Shown: in pieces, positions 1-7,056 of the stretch
How positions within the stretch are numbered: position 1 is the first letter of the stretch
Layout of the letters: each line of letters begins with the position of its first letter
DNA from: JANMEX01 sp031423755
Lineage (GTDB): Bacteria > Pseudomonadota > Alphaproteobacteria > Rhizobiales > Rhizobiaceae
Direction: 5' to 3'
Assembly (NCBI GenBank): GCA_031423755.1
Contig: JANPGC010000021.1
Span: 1-16,266 of the forward strand
DNA length: 16,266 nt
Program-made: the position numbers and the translations under genes
Notes under the pieces: generated by a model
Seen by the model: only the letters and a program-made list of their open reading frames with translations
Database searches by the model: none
What the model was told of the DNA's origin: nothing

Positions 1-66
1 ACGCAGCATCGCGAATAGCTCGGCGACGATGCCGAGGAGCAATGCGTGGTTGCGGGTGATGGCCAT
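1..66 (-). CDS. Truncated N-terminus of an unrecognised protein
   Basis: An open frame runs off the left edge on the minus strand. From the ATG at 64-66 it reads MAITRNHALL and continues with a short hydrophobic stretch (LLLGIVAELF), 22 codons in all. The same frame stays open upstream, with an in-frame GTG at 76-78 and an ATG at 139-141, so the start is uncertain. The ATG at 66 has GGGA only two bases ahead, which is too close for a convincing ribosome binding site. It would lie in the same orientation as, and downstream of, the GH25 gene. Too little is visible to name a family, and it may not be a gene. Confidence 0.3.
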   Translation of the reverse strand, partial: MAITRNHALLLGIVAELFAMLR

Positions 67-212
67 TTCCCAGTTCACTTGCTGCGTTTTCCCTTGTTTA
101 ACACAGCGGGAATTATCGGGCTGGATTGGAAATGGGTGCATAGAATGATGCTGAAAAAGATGTGATTTGAATGATATCAATGGGTTGGCGGGCTTTTACT
201 TCGGGATAACTT

Positions 213-229
213 TGTCGGATTGGCCGACA
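213..229 (-). terminator. Hairpin downstream of the GH25 gene, possible weak terminator
   Basis: TGTCGG and CCGACA form a perfect 6-bp stem with a 5-base loop, starting 43 bases past the GH25 stop in the direction of that gene. On the minus strand it is followed by AAGTTATC, not a T-run, so it is at best a weak or Rho-assisted terminator. The rest of the 67-271 stretch shows nothing clear. Confidence 0.35.
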
Positions 230-271
230 GGCAGATGAGGGGGCCGCGAGGCGATTGAGGTGAATGAGCGC

Positions 272-1291
272 TTACCCCGCCGTGCGGGTCAGCCAGCGGT
301 TCCATTGGGCTGGGTCGCCGTTGAAGACGTTCAGGTCAATCTCGCCGCGAACGCCGTGTGACAGGCCGGTGCCGGAATATTGCCAGAAGGTCCATTTGCG
401 GTCCGGGTAGACCTTGCGGGGATGGGCGGCGACGGCGCGGAGCCAGAATGCGTGGTTGCCGAATTCGCCTTGCAGATTGTCTTCGTAGAAGTCCGGAGCG
501 GTGTAGATGATCGGGCGCTGGCCGTAATGGGCTTCGAGCCGGTCCATGAAGGCCTTCATTTTTTGCAAAACCAGCTCACGCGACGGGCGCTTCTTGCAGC
601 GTGACTGGTGATTATACTCGACGTCGATAACCGGTGGCAGGGCGTTGGCTGACTTGGGGACGTTGCGGATGAACCATTCCGCCTGCTCGGCCCCGGTACG
701 GCACCAATAGAAGAAGTGATAGGCGCCTCGCTTCAGGCCCGCTTCGTTTGCACCGTTCCAGTTCTTGCGGAACATCGGGTCGATGTGGTCGCCGCCGTCG
801 GTGGCCTTGATGTAGGCAAAGTTGGCGCCTTGAGAGCGCAGTTTTGCCCAATCAATGTTGCCCTGCCAGCGCGATACATCGACGCCGTGCACGGTGTAAT
901 GTGATGGCTGTGTCTTGCCGAAGCTCATCGGCTTGGCGTCGCGGAATTTCGGCCCATGAATGCGGGCCATCTGGTAGGCAGCGGCCTGAACAACCGGCGT
1001 TTCCTCGCTGAGCACGGGATTTTGTCTTGCCAGCGGCACCTTGTCGAACTCCCTTTCGGAGTCATCAAGCATCGCGGCGATTTCATCCTGGCCGGGTTCG
1101 GTTTGCTCCATGCGCGGGCTTTGCGAGACTGCCGTCTGCACGAGCGGCATCGGCTTTGCCAGTTTTGGAATCGAGTTTGTGGTTTCGAGCGACGGACGCG
1201 GAATCTTCAGGTCATCCACCGTCGAGGTGGAGGTGCAGCCGGCCAAGGCGAGCAAGGCGGCAAATGTACCAAATACCAATGGCGAACGCAT
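272..1291 (-). CDS. GH25 family lysozyme (N-acetylmuramidase), lipoprotein
   Basis: This protein is predicted to cleave the MurNAc-GlcNAc beta-1,4 bond of peptidoglycan and to be held to a membrane by a lipid. The N-terminus is a lipoprotein signal: hydrophobic residues 4-18 followed by lipobox LAGC with Cys19. Residues 20-130 are a low-complexity, Pro/Ser/Thr-rich linker. A complete GH25 barrel follows at about 132-335: GVDVSRWQG with Asp138, YIKATDG at 160-166, YHFFYW near 191-196, and IDVEYN carrying the catalytic Asp223/Glu225 pair; WTFWQYSG near the end is also typical. Such cell-wall lipoproteins are common in Rhizobiales genomes and, without holin or phage structural genes nearby, this one looks cellular rather than prophage-derived. 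The start is the ATG at 1289-1291, because it precedes the signal peptide directly. Its promoter should lie in 1292-1455, where TTAAC motifs cluster. Confidence 0.9.
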   Translation of the reverse strand: MRSPLVFGTFAALLALAGCTSTSTVDDLKIPRPSLETTNSIPKLAKPMPLVQTAVSQSPRMEQTEPGQDEIAAMLDDSEREFDKVPLARQNPVLSEETPVVQAAAYQMARIHGPKFRDAKPMSFGKTQPSHYTVHGVDVSRWQGNIDWAKLRSQGANFAYIKATDGGDHIDPMFRKNWNGANEAGLKRGAYHFFYWCRTGAEQAEWFIRNVPKSANALPPVIDVEYNHQSRCKKRPSRELVLQKMKAFMDRLEAHYGQRPIIYTAPDFYEDNLQGEFGNHAFWLRAVAAHPRKVYPDRKWTFWQYSGTGLSHGVRGEIDLNVFNGDPAQWNRWLTRTAG

Positions 1292-1359
1292 GTGAACCTG
1301 TACGCGAAACTAATGGGCCCAAGGCCGACCGGACAAATGATCAGCCACTTCAGCCATCG

Positions 1360-1374
1360 TTAACGGGGAATTAC
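1360..1374. promoter_or_regulatory. CtrA-like site upstream of the GH25 gene
   Basis: The sequence reads TTAA, seven bases, then TTAC; on the minus strand this is GTAA-N7-TTAAC. The consensus for the alphaproteobacterial cell-cycle regulator CtrA is TTAA-N7-TTAA(C). The site is about 70-85 bp ahead of the GH25 start, and further TTAAC half-sites occur near 1397-1401 and 1446-1450. That it binds CtrA is inference. Confidence 0.3.
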
Positions 1375-1456
1375 CAACAAAGGCTGAATGCAACCATTAA
1401 CGAGCGGCCAGCGCCCTGTTTATGCTGCGCCATTTTGAGACAGGGTTAACAAAGCG

Positions 1457-1488
1457 AAAACCGCGCTCTCCTTGAGGGAGAAACGCGG
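1457..1488 (-). terminator. Intrinsic terminator
   Basis: An outer stem CCGCG/CGCGG (1461-1465 with 1484-1488) encloses an inner stem CTCC/GGAG (1468-1471 with 1477-1480) with a 5-base loop. On the minus strand the hairpin is followed by TTTT, from 1460 down to 1457. It would end transcription arriving from the candidate RNA or from the dehydrogenase gene to its right. Confidence 0.6.
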
Positions 1489-1618
1489 CTTGCCATGTTT
1501 ACGCTTGGCCTCTCGCAACTCGATACACACGCGAGAGATACTGCTCCGGTACGCAATACCTGATCCGGAGCGGTGGCGGCTTTTGATGTCCGCCTCGGGT
1601 TCCTTTGTAGAGTGACAT
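1457..1618 (-). ncRNA. Candidate structured small RNA of four tandem hairpins
   Basis: Four consecutive perfect stems are packed into about 135 bases. In minus-strand order they are GGCGG/CCGCC (1590-1594 with 1575-1579), GCTCCGG/CCGGAGC (1565-1571 with 1543-1549), CTCTCGC/GCGAGAG (1531-1537 with 1510-1516), and a GC-rich terminator hairpin at 1461-1488 followed by TTTT. This density of stems and the terminal position of the terminator suggest an independently ended RNA on the minus strand, or a structured 3' tail of the 3-hydroxyisobutyrate dehydrogenase transcript (stop at 1715). The same strand also holds a 39-codon frame (ATG at 1616-1618, stop at 1499-1501, starting MSLYKGTRGG) without a good ribosome binding site, so a small protein is possible but less likely. 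I cannot assign it to a named RNA family, and the 5' end is only approximate. Confidence 0.5.
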
Positions 1619-1714
1619 CGTTACCGTGCGGTTAGCGAGAGCTTAAGCAATGGTGAATCGCTCAATTATTCAGCAGTTTGCTGCATTTTTCTTTTTCGGG
1701 GAGCGAATCGCCGT

Positions 1715-2599
1715 TCAGCTGTTCTTGCGGCTGAAAAGCTCGATGATGGAGGAAAAGTCGCGCGCGCCATTTCCAGCCCGATTGTGCAGCGCGAACAGTT
1801 GCGCCGCCTGGGCGGCCAGAGGCGTGACGGCGCCGAGCTCAAGGGCAGTCTCTTGCGCCAGCTTCAAATCCTTGAACATCAAATTCGATGCAAACACAGC
1901 CTTGTAATCATGATTTGCGGGAGACGCCGGTACAGGACCTGGAACCGGGCAATGATGCGTCAGGCTCCAGCATTGCCCGGAAGAAGCCGAGGCGACTTCA
2001 AACAGGGCTTCCGCTGAAAGGCCAAGGTGACCCGCCAGCACGAATGCTTCGGAGACGCCGATCATCGAAATGCCAAGGATCAAATTGTTGCAGATCTTTG
2101 CCGCCTGTCCGGCGCCCGGTCCTCCGCAGTGGATGATGGATGCTCCGAGTTTGGTGAGATAGGGATGCGCCATCGATACGGCTTGGTCTTCTCCCCCAAC
2201 CATGACGGTCAGCGTGCCCTCACGTGCGGTTTCGACATTGCCGTTGACCGGAGCATCGACTGAAAAATGCCCATAATCTTCAGCCATGGCGTGGGCGCTG
2301 CGTGAGGAGGCGACGTCAATTGTGGAGCAGTCGATGAACAGGCTTCCCGCCTGCGCCATCGGGGCAAGCTCGCCGTAAACCTCGACAACCTGACTTCCCT
2401 TGGCAAGCATGGTGACAATGGTCTTCGTATCTGCCAACGCGGCTGCGCCGTTGTGTGAAATCTCGATGCCGTTTGCCTCGGCGATTTCACGGTTCTTGGC
2501 GACAAGGTCAAAGCCGATCACGTGATGGCCCGCCTTGACCAGATTGGCAGCCATCGGGTTGCCCATATTTCCAAGGCCAATGAATGCAATTGTCGCCAT
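1715..2599 (-). CDS. mmsB: 3-hydroxyisobutyrate dehydrogenase family oxidoreductase
   Basis: This is an NAD-dependent beta-hydroxyacid dehydrogenase of about 294 residues. Its closest look is MmsB, which oxidises 3-hydroxyisobutyrate to methylmalonate semialdehyde in valine breakdown. The Rossmann motif GLGNMG is at residues 8-13, the catalytic lysine is in GAGQAAKICNN (Lys168, with Asn172), and SSGQCW plus FASNLMFKDLKLA near the C-terminus match the family. One oddity: the substrate-binding motif, usually DAPVSGG, reads DAPVNGN at 115-121, so substrate choice may differ. The start is the ATG at 2597-2599, chosen for GGAGG seven bases ahead and because the protein then begins exactly at the Rossmann strand. 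The frame stays open far upstream over cobQ, but that is an antisense shadow. No other valine-pathway genes are in view, so the physiological substrate is uncertain. Confidence 0.88.
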   Translation of the reverse strand: MATIAFIGLGNMGNPMAANLVKAGHHVIGFDLVAKNREIAEANGIEISHNGAAALADTKTIVTMLAKGSQVVEVYGELAPMAQAGSLFIDCSTIDVASSRSAHAMAEDYGHFSVDAPVNGNVETAREGTLTVMVGGEDQAVSMAHPYLTKLGASIIHCGGPGAGQAAKICNNLILGISMIGVSEAFVLAGHLGLSAEALFEVASASSGQCWSLTHHCPVPGPVPASPANHDYKAVFASNLMFKDLKLAQETALELGAVTPLAAQAAQLFALHNRAGNGARDFSSIIELFSRKNS

Positions 2600-2722
2600 G
2601 TTCCATCCTCCGATTGGCACTATGCCGGAAAGAACGGAAATGTCACGACCATGCCTTGGCGCAACCGTCTTTTGTCGCTGGCGTGCTGGCGATGTTTCGA
2701 TGATTGCGATAACCGGTGGTTC

Positions 2723-4177
2723 ATGGCCAAGGCGATCATGCTGCAGGGAACGGGTTCGGATGTCGGCAAGACAGTGCTGGTCGCCGGGCTTTGCCGGCTT
2801 GCGCGTATGAAGGGATTGAACGTCAAGCCTTTCAAGCCGCAGAACATGTCGAACAATGCGGCCGTTGCGGACGATGGCGGCGAGATCGGGCGGGCGCAAT
2901 GGTTGCAGGCGCTGGCGTGCGGTGTTGCGCCTTCGGTCCACATGAACCCGGTGCTGTTGAAGCCGCAGTCGGAGACCGGATCGCAAATCATTGTGCAGGG
3001 CAAGGTCATTGGCACGGCGAAGGGCCGTGACTATCAGGCGCTGAAGCCGACGCTTTTGGCATCGGTGCTCGACAGCTTTGGTAGGCTCTCGGAGGGCGCG
3101 GACCTGATCATTGTGGAGGGGGCGGGGTCTCCGGCGGAGATCAATTTGCGGGCTGGCGATATTGCCAACATGGGATTTGCAACGGTCGCCGATGTGCCTG
3201 TGATCCTTGTTGGTGACATTGATCGAGGCGGTGTCATCGCTTCGCTGGCGGGCACACATGCCATCTTGCCGAAAGCTGACCGGGACATGATCGCGGGCTA
3301 CATCATCAACAAGTTCCGCGGCGATGTTTCGCTGTTTGATGATGGGCTGGCTGCGATCAAGTCGTTCACCGGATGGGATTGTTTCGGCGTTGTGCCATGG
3401 CTGAAGGCGGCGGCGCTGCTTCCGCCGGAAGACTCGGTGGTGCTGGAGCGAATGAGCGGCGCAGACCAAAAAGGAAAGAGTGTAATTGCGGTTCTGGTGC
3501 TGGACCGGATTGCAAACTTTGACGACCTTTATCCACTCAAGGGCGAACCCGGTATCGACTTGCGATTTGTCCACGCTGGCGAGTCCATTCCGGCGGAGGC
3601 TGCGCTGGTCATTATTCCTGGCTCGAAGTCGACGATCTCTGACTTGCAGCGGCTGAGGGACAATGGCTGGGAGCATGATGTGCAGGCGCATGCAGGCCGT
3701 GGCGGTCATGTGCTGGGGATTTGCGGCGGGTATCAAATGCTGGGCCAGATGGTGTCTGATCCGCTGGGCATTGAAGGCGGATTGAAGGAGATTGCCGGGC
3801 TTGGACTGCTTGATGTGGAGACAGTGATGGCCCCGGAAAAAGTGGTCTGCAACAATTCAGCGGTCTCGGCACTCTATGATTTGCCGCTCGAAGGGTATGA
3901 GATTCACCTCGGCGTGACATCGGGGCCGGACGCTCGGCGGCCATTCGCATACATCCAAGGGCGGCTGGACGGCGCGGTGTCTGCCAATGGCCGCATTCTT
4001 GGCACGTATCTGCATGGTCTGTTTTCGTCAGACCAGTTTCGCGCGCGTTTCCTCGCTGAACTCGGGATCAGCGCGGGCAAGTCGAGCTATTGGCAAAGTG
4101 TTGAGGGTGCTTTGGACGATATTGCGTTCAAGCTCGAAAAGTATGGTCTCGGCGAAGTTCTCAAGCGCGCGCGTTGA
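2723..4177 (+). CDS. cobQ: Cobyric acid synthase (glutamine-hydrolysing)
   Basis: CobQ amidates four side-chain carboxylates (b, d, e, g) of adenosylcobyrinate a,c-diamide, using glutamine and ATP, late in cobalamin synthesis in the cytoplasm. The length, 484 residues, is typical. The N-terminal ATP-binding domain starts with QGTGSDVGKT (P-loop-like, residues 8-17), then KPQNMSNNAAV and VEGAGSPAEINL. The C-terminal class I amidotransferase-like domain carries GICGGYQML with nucleophile Cys334 and the histidine of YLHGLF at about 431. The start is the ATG at 2723-2725, with GGTGG just ahead; family members begin exactly here. The longer frame upstream overlaps the divergent dehydrogenase. It stands alone, without other cob genes, and no cobalamin riboswitch is visible in the 123-bp divergent gap. 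Confidence 0.95.
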   Translation: MAKAIMLQGTGSDVGKTVLVAGLCRLARMKGLNVKPFKPQNMSNNAAVADDGGEIGRAQWLQALACGVAPSVHMNPVLLKPQSETGSQIIVQGKVIGTAKGRDYQALKPTLLASVLDSFGRLSEGADLIIVEGAGSPAEINLRAGDIANMGFATVADVPVILVGDIDRGGVIASLAGTHAILPKADRDMIAGYIINKFRGDVSLFDDGLAAIKSFTGWDCFGVVPWLKAAALLPPEDSVVLERMSGADQKGKSVIAVLVLDRIANFDDLYPLKGEPGIDLRFVHAGESIPAEAALVIIPGSKSTISDLQRLRDNGWEHDVQAHAGRGGHVLGICGGYQMLGQMVSDPLGIEGGLKEIAGLGLLDVETVMAPEKVVCNNSAVSALYDLPLEGYEIHLGVTSGPDARRPFAYIQGRLDGAVSANGRILGTYLHGLFSSDQFRARFLAELGISAGKSSYWQSVEGALDDIAFKLEKYGLGEVLKRAR

Positions 4178-5000
4178 TGCGCTCCCTGCGATCAACGGCC
4201 GGGGAATTGACAAACGGCGCGACGCCCGCTGCTCCCGCGAACAGGGTTTTGTTTCTGCCTGCCTGTTTGGCAGCATAGAGAAGAATGTCGGCATTGCGCA
4301 TGCAGTCTGACAGGCTCTGCGACCGCAGCGCCTCCGTGCCGCCGATGCTGACGCTCAGATCCACTTTTTTGCCCATGATTTCGACGGGTTTGGCGCAAAT
4401 GGTGCTGCGAATGCGTTCTGCGACCTCGAAGGCGGTTCGCTCGTCGGCCTCGTGCAGAAACACGCCAAACTCTTCGCCGCCAAGCCGCGCGACCGCATCA
4501 TCGTCGCGGACGGATTTTCGCATGGCGTCTGCGATGAATATCAACGCATCGTCGCCCGCCTGGTGGCCGTGTTCATCATTTATGCCCTTGAAGAAGTCTG
4601 CATCAACAATCAGCAAGGCGCCACGGTTGCGCATGATCAGCTCAGGCATATCCTGGGAGCGGCGTTGCGAGACAATCTCAAGAAATTTCCGGCGGTTCAT
4701 CAGCCCGGTCAGGGAATCTTCCTGCGCCAACAGTTCCAAGCGTGTGTTGAGATGTATGATCTCCAAACCTGCCGAGAAAAAGACACCGACGATCGGAACA
4801 CCGAGCAGCATCGCCAGCGAAAATGCGATGATGTACGCCTTTCCACCGATCAAAGAATGGTATTCCGGCAGAAAGATCCGATAGGTCTGTTCCGTCGCAA
4901 CTGCCGCCAGCAAGGCGACCACAAGCGTTAGAATCAGGGTTCGGACAGCCACGTCTGTCTTGGTTTTGAATTGGAGCAGATAGCTGACCATAAGCGGCAT
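4161..5000 (-). CDS. Membrane diguanylate cyclase (GGDEF domain)
   Basis: This protein is predicted to make cyclic di-GMP from two GTP at the inner membrane. Two hydrophobic helices, about residues 20-37 and 55-78, precede a linker and one complete GGDEF domain (about 90-255). The domain opens with DSLTGLMNRR, has metal-binding Asp133 in VDADFFKGIND, and carries an intact active site GGEEF at 174-178. The inhibitory site RxxD (Arg165 to Asp168) lies five residues upstream, so product feedback is likely. No EAL domain or other sensory domain is present. The ATG at 4998-5000 has AGGA only two bases ahead; the in-frame ATG at 4989-4991 has the same AGGA 11 bases ahead and is also possible. The stop overlaps the end of cobQ by 17 bp, tail to tail. 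It faces away from the polysaccharide genes to its right, across a shared 367-bp leader. Confidence 0.9.
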   Translation of the reverse strand: MPLMVSYLLQFKTKTDVAVRTLILTLVVALLAAVATEQTYRIFLPEYHSLIGGKAYIIAFSLAMLLGVPIVGVFFSAGLEIIHLNTRLELLAQEDSLTGLMNRRKFLEIVSQRRSQDMPELIMRNRGALLIVDADFFKGINDEHGHQAGDDALIFIADAMRKSVRDDDAVARLGGEEFGVFLHEADERTAFEVAERIRSTICAKPVEIMGKKVDLSVSIGGTEALRSQSLSDCMRNADILLYAAKQAGRNKTLFAGAAGVAPFVNSPAVDRRERINARA

Positions 5001-5058
5001 ATTCCTGATTGCGAAAACACACTACCCGACAAGCAATGACATGCCGCTAAGGCGGTGG

Positions 5059-5070
5059 GTAAAATTTTAC
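5059..5070. repeat. 12-bp perfect palindrome GTAAAATTTTAC
   Basis: This is an exact palindrome in the gap between the diguanylate cyclase and the Wzz-like gene, six bases before a second inverted repeat. It is a candidate regulator-binding site; no regulator can be named from sequence. Confidence 0.45.
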
Positions 5071-5075
5071 TCATT

Positions 5076-5105
5076 ATTCCGGAGCAACATGACGTCATCC
5101 GGAAT
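5076..5105. promoter_or_regulatory. Nested inverted repeat, candidate operator
   Basis: ATTCCGGA (5076-5083) and TCCGGAAT (5098-5105) are perfect 8-bp inverted arms 14 bases apart. The interval contains most of a second perfect palindrome, ATGACGTCAT (5089-5098), which shares one base with the right arm. Such nested symmetry is typical of dimeric regulator sites. It sits 76-105 bp ahead of the cyclase start and about 260 bp ahead of the Wzz-like gene, so it could serve either. Confidence 0.4.
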
Positions 5106-5256
5106 CACGCTCAGCTGGTTCCTTTCCCGTCAATACCGGCGGGTTTTGCCATTGTCTTTCTTGGGTCTTGCCGCAAAATCGCGCCGCTGCCTGTGGTTCC
5201 ATCCAAACTCATTTGCCCTGAACGCATCCCGCTCCAAGGGGGGCGACCCATCAGCC

Positions 5257-5269
5257 GCGAAAATTTCGC
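5257..5269. promoter_or_regulatory. Palindrome GCGAAAATTTCGC, candidate operator
   Basis: GCGAAA and TTTCGC are perfect arms around a single A. The palindrome ends about ten bases before a possible -35 element for the Wzz-like gene, a usual place for an operator. Binding is inferred. Confidence 0.35.
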
Positions 5270-5279
5270 ACCGTTGGAT

Positions 5280-5308
5280 TTGCCACTGATTGCAACGCTG
5301 TGCTAATC
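5280..5308 (+). promoter_or_regulatory. Possible sigma-70-type promoter of the wzz-wzy pair
   Basis: TTGCCA (5280-5285) and CTAATC (5303-5308) are separated by 17 bases and lie 60 bases before the ATG of the Wzz-like gene. The -35 match is fair and the -10 match is weak, so this is only a candidate. Confidence 0.25.
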
Positions 5309-5367
5309 CCGCACCGAAAAGTTCCGGAGATGCAGGCACATTTTCTGACGCAAGCAGGGATTACACG

Positions 5368-6957
5368 ATGGACAAGACCATATCCGGACCGGGTGCTGAA
5401 GCCGGCGGCTTTTATGTAAGAGCGCAGGGCGGGCACCCGGCGGCCAATCACGATACGCCACACGCGGAAGAACTGACACTCGGCGACGTGTTCCGGTTTG
5501 CGATTTCGGCGCTTCCCTTCATGGTGGCCGGAGCTGTGGTCTTCGGGCTGATTGCCTTGATGATGTTGACTTTCCAACGCGCAGGGCTGCCGTCCATGTC
5601 CGCATACCGCACAGCCCTCTTGGTGACGATGAACAGCAACCAACCGGGAAAGTACCCCAACGGGTCGGATTTTGCCTATACGGACTTGCGCTCTCCGGTT
5701 GTGCTGGATGAAGTGTTCCGGACAAACAAGCTTTCGGACTACAATATCTCTTTGGCAGGGTTTTCGGACATGGTCACCGTCGAACCTTACTCGCCATCTT
5801 ATGATTCACTTGCTGAGCGGTTCCGGGCGAGACTTGAGAACAAGACGCTGACTTTTGAGGAAAGAAAAGGGATCGAAGACGAATTCAGGAGGGAGATTGA
5901 AGCGGACCGCGCCAGAGGTATTTTGGTTACGTTCTCGGCTTCGGAATCGACAAAGCTGCCCGAGGTGCTGGCCCAGAAAATTGTCAATGACATACCGGCC
6001 AAATGGGCCAGTGTTTTCATCAATCAGTTAGGCGTGACAAATCTTCCCGTGCCGGTTTCGGGAGAGGATATCGTTGACACCAAGTTGGTTGCCGAGCTCG
6101 ATTACCCTTTGGCTTATGACTATCTGGTCAACCAAAGCCTGCTGGTCAAATCCCAGCTTGAAGCAATTAGAGCCTTGCCCGGCTCCATTTCGTTTGTCGC
6201 CAAGGCAAATGGCAAAGGTGTCGTCGATCTGCAGCGTGAGCTTGAATCCATCGACCAATTCCGCCTCAAGCTGGGCTTGAAGCCAATAGTGGATCAAGGC
6301 CTGACCCGGGAACCGGCTGTCACATCGCTGATCTACCTGAATTTGATCAACTCGCTTGAGAAAGATGCTTCCGAGCAAGCGGCTCTCTCTCAGCGCACTT
6401 CGAGCGTTATCAATGAATTCCGTTCAAACAAGGATGCCGGGCAAGGCGGCATCACGACCAGTGCGTCCGGCGCACAGTTTGATGGTGCATTTGTTGACAA
6501 AATCGTTGAGCTTTCGAAACAGGGTGCAGGGCTTGAGTTTGAGCAGGATCTCCTGAGGAAGAAGCTTGAGTATGAAATCGCAAACGTGAATTTTTCAGAT
6601 CGCAAAGGGCGGCTCGTAGAACGGCTGAATTCGATCAATCAAGGCACGCTTGTCGGCGATGTCCGCGCCAATATCGAGAAGAAATTTCTGGCAGGCATTG
6701 CACGATCAACAGATGATCTTAACCGGCTCTGGGCGGATTCAGTTCAATTCATGAATGACTTGAACGAAAAGCGGCTGAACTTCGACAAGTCGCTTTATAA
6801 GTTGACTGATTTGCCGGAAAAAATGCGTGTAGAAAAGCCAAGTTTAGTCACAACCTACACTTTAATAGTTGCTGCCGCAGCGCTGCTGGCCGGACTGGTT
6901 GCAGGCCTGTTTGCGTATGGGTGGCGACAGGCAGCCGGCAGTCGCTATCTGGACTGA
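5368..6957 (+). CDS. Wzz-type polysaccharide co-polymerase (chain-length determinant)
   Basis: The protein has the classic layout of an inner-membrane chain-length regulator. A short cytoplasmic N-terminus is followed by transmembrane helix 1 at about 46-67 (FAISALPFMVAGAVVFGLIAL). A large, charged, helix-rich periplasmic domain spans about 70-495, and helix 2 lies at about 498-518, with a short cytoplasmic tail. With 529 residues it is longer than enteric Wzz (about 330) and has no C-terminal tyrosine-kinase domain or Walker motifs, so it is not a Wzc/ExoP fusion. Its sequence is divergent and the call rests mostly on topology and the neighbouring polymerase. The start is the ATG at 5368-5370, with AGGGA seven bases ahead; the frame is open further upstream to 5290 but lacks a ribosome site there. 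It is followed closely by the polymerase, with which it probably forms an operon. Confidence 0.7.
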   Translation: MDKTISGPGAEAGGFYVRAQGGHPAANHDTPHAEELTLGDVFRFAISALPFMVAGAVVFGLIALMMLTFQRAGLPSMSAYRTALLVTMNSNQPGKYPNGSDFAYTDLRSPVVLDEVFRTNKLSDYNISLAGFSDMVTVEPYSPSYDSLAERFRARLENKTLTFEERKGIEDEFRREIEADRARGILVTFSASESTKLPEVLAQKIVNDIPAKWASVFINQLGVTNLPVPVSGEDIVDTKLVAELDYPLAYDYLVNQSLLVKSQLEAIRALPGSISFVAKANGKGVVDLQRELESIDQFRLKLGLKPIVDQGLTREPAVTSLIYLNLINSLEKDASEQAALSQRTSSVINEFRSNKDAGQGGITTSASGAQFDGAFVDKIVELSKQGAGLEFEQDLLRKKLEYEIANVNFSDRKGRLVERLNSINQGTLVGDVRANIEKKFLAGIARSTDDLNRLWADSVQFMNDLNEKRLNFDKSLYKLTDLPEKMRVEKPSLVTTYTLIVAAAALLAGLVAGLFAYGWRQAAGSRYLD

Positions 6958-7056
6958 TGAAGCCAAAACACCTCTTTGCAGCATGATGGAAATTCACCGA
7001 AATTGGTGAAACAGACATCATTTGCACCTCGGCCGGATGCCACGGGAGAGCACGCG

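Noticed and set aside
272..1291. Prophage endolysin
   Set aside because: The lipobox and long linker fit a cellular lipoprotein, and no holin, structural or integrase gene is nearby.
2600..2722. Cobalamin riboswitch ahead of cobQ
   Set aside because: The gap is only 123 bp and lacks the B12-box and the long folded leader such an element needs.
2600..3736. Long N-terminal extension of the dehydrogenase frame on the minus strand (673 residues in all)
   Set aside because: It is antisense to the well-supported cobQ gene, has Arg/Gln/His-rich shadow composition, and the dehydrogenase begins cleanly at 2599 with its own ribosome site.
5055..5306. Plus-strand frame of 83 codons starting at a GTG with AAGGCG ahead
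   Set aside because: It runs through the palindrome cluster and putative promoter, has no family resemblance, and loses protein-like character after about 20 residues. Not excluded as a leader peptide, but unsupported.
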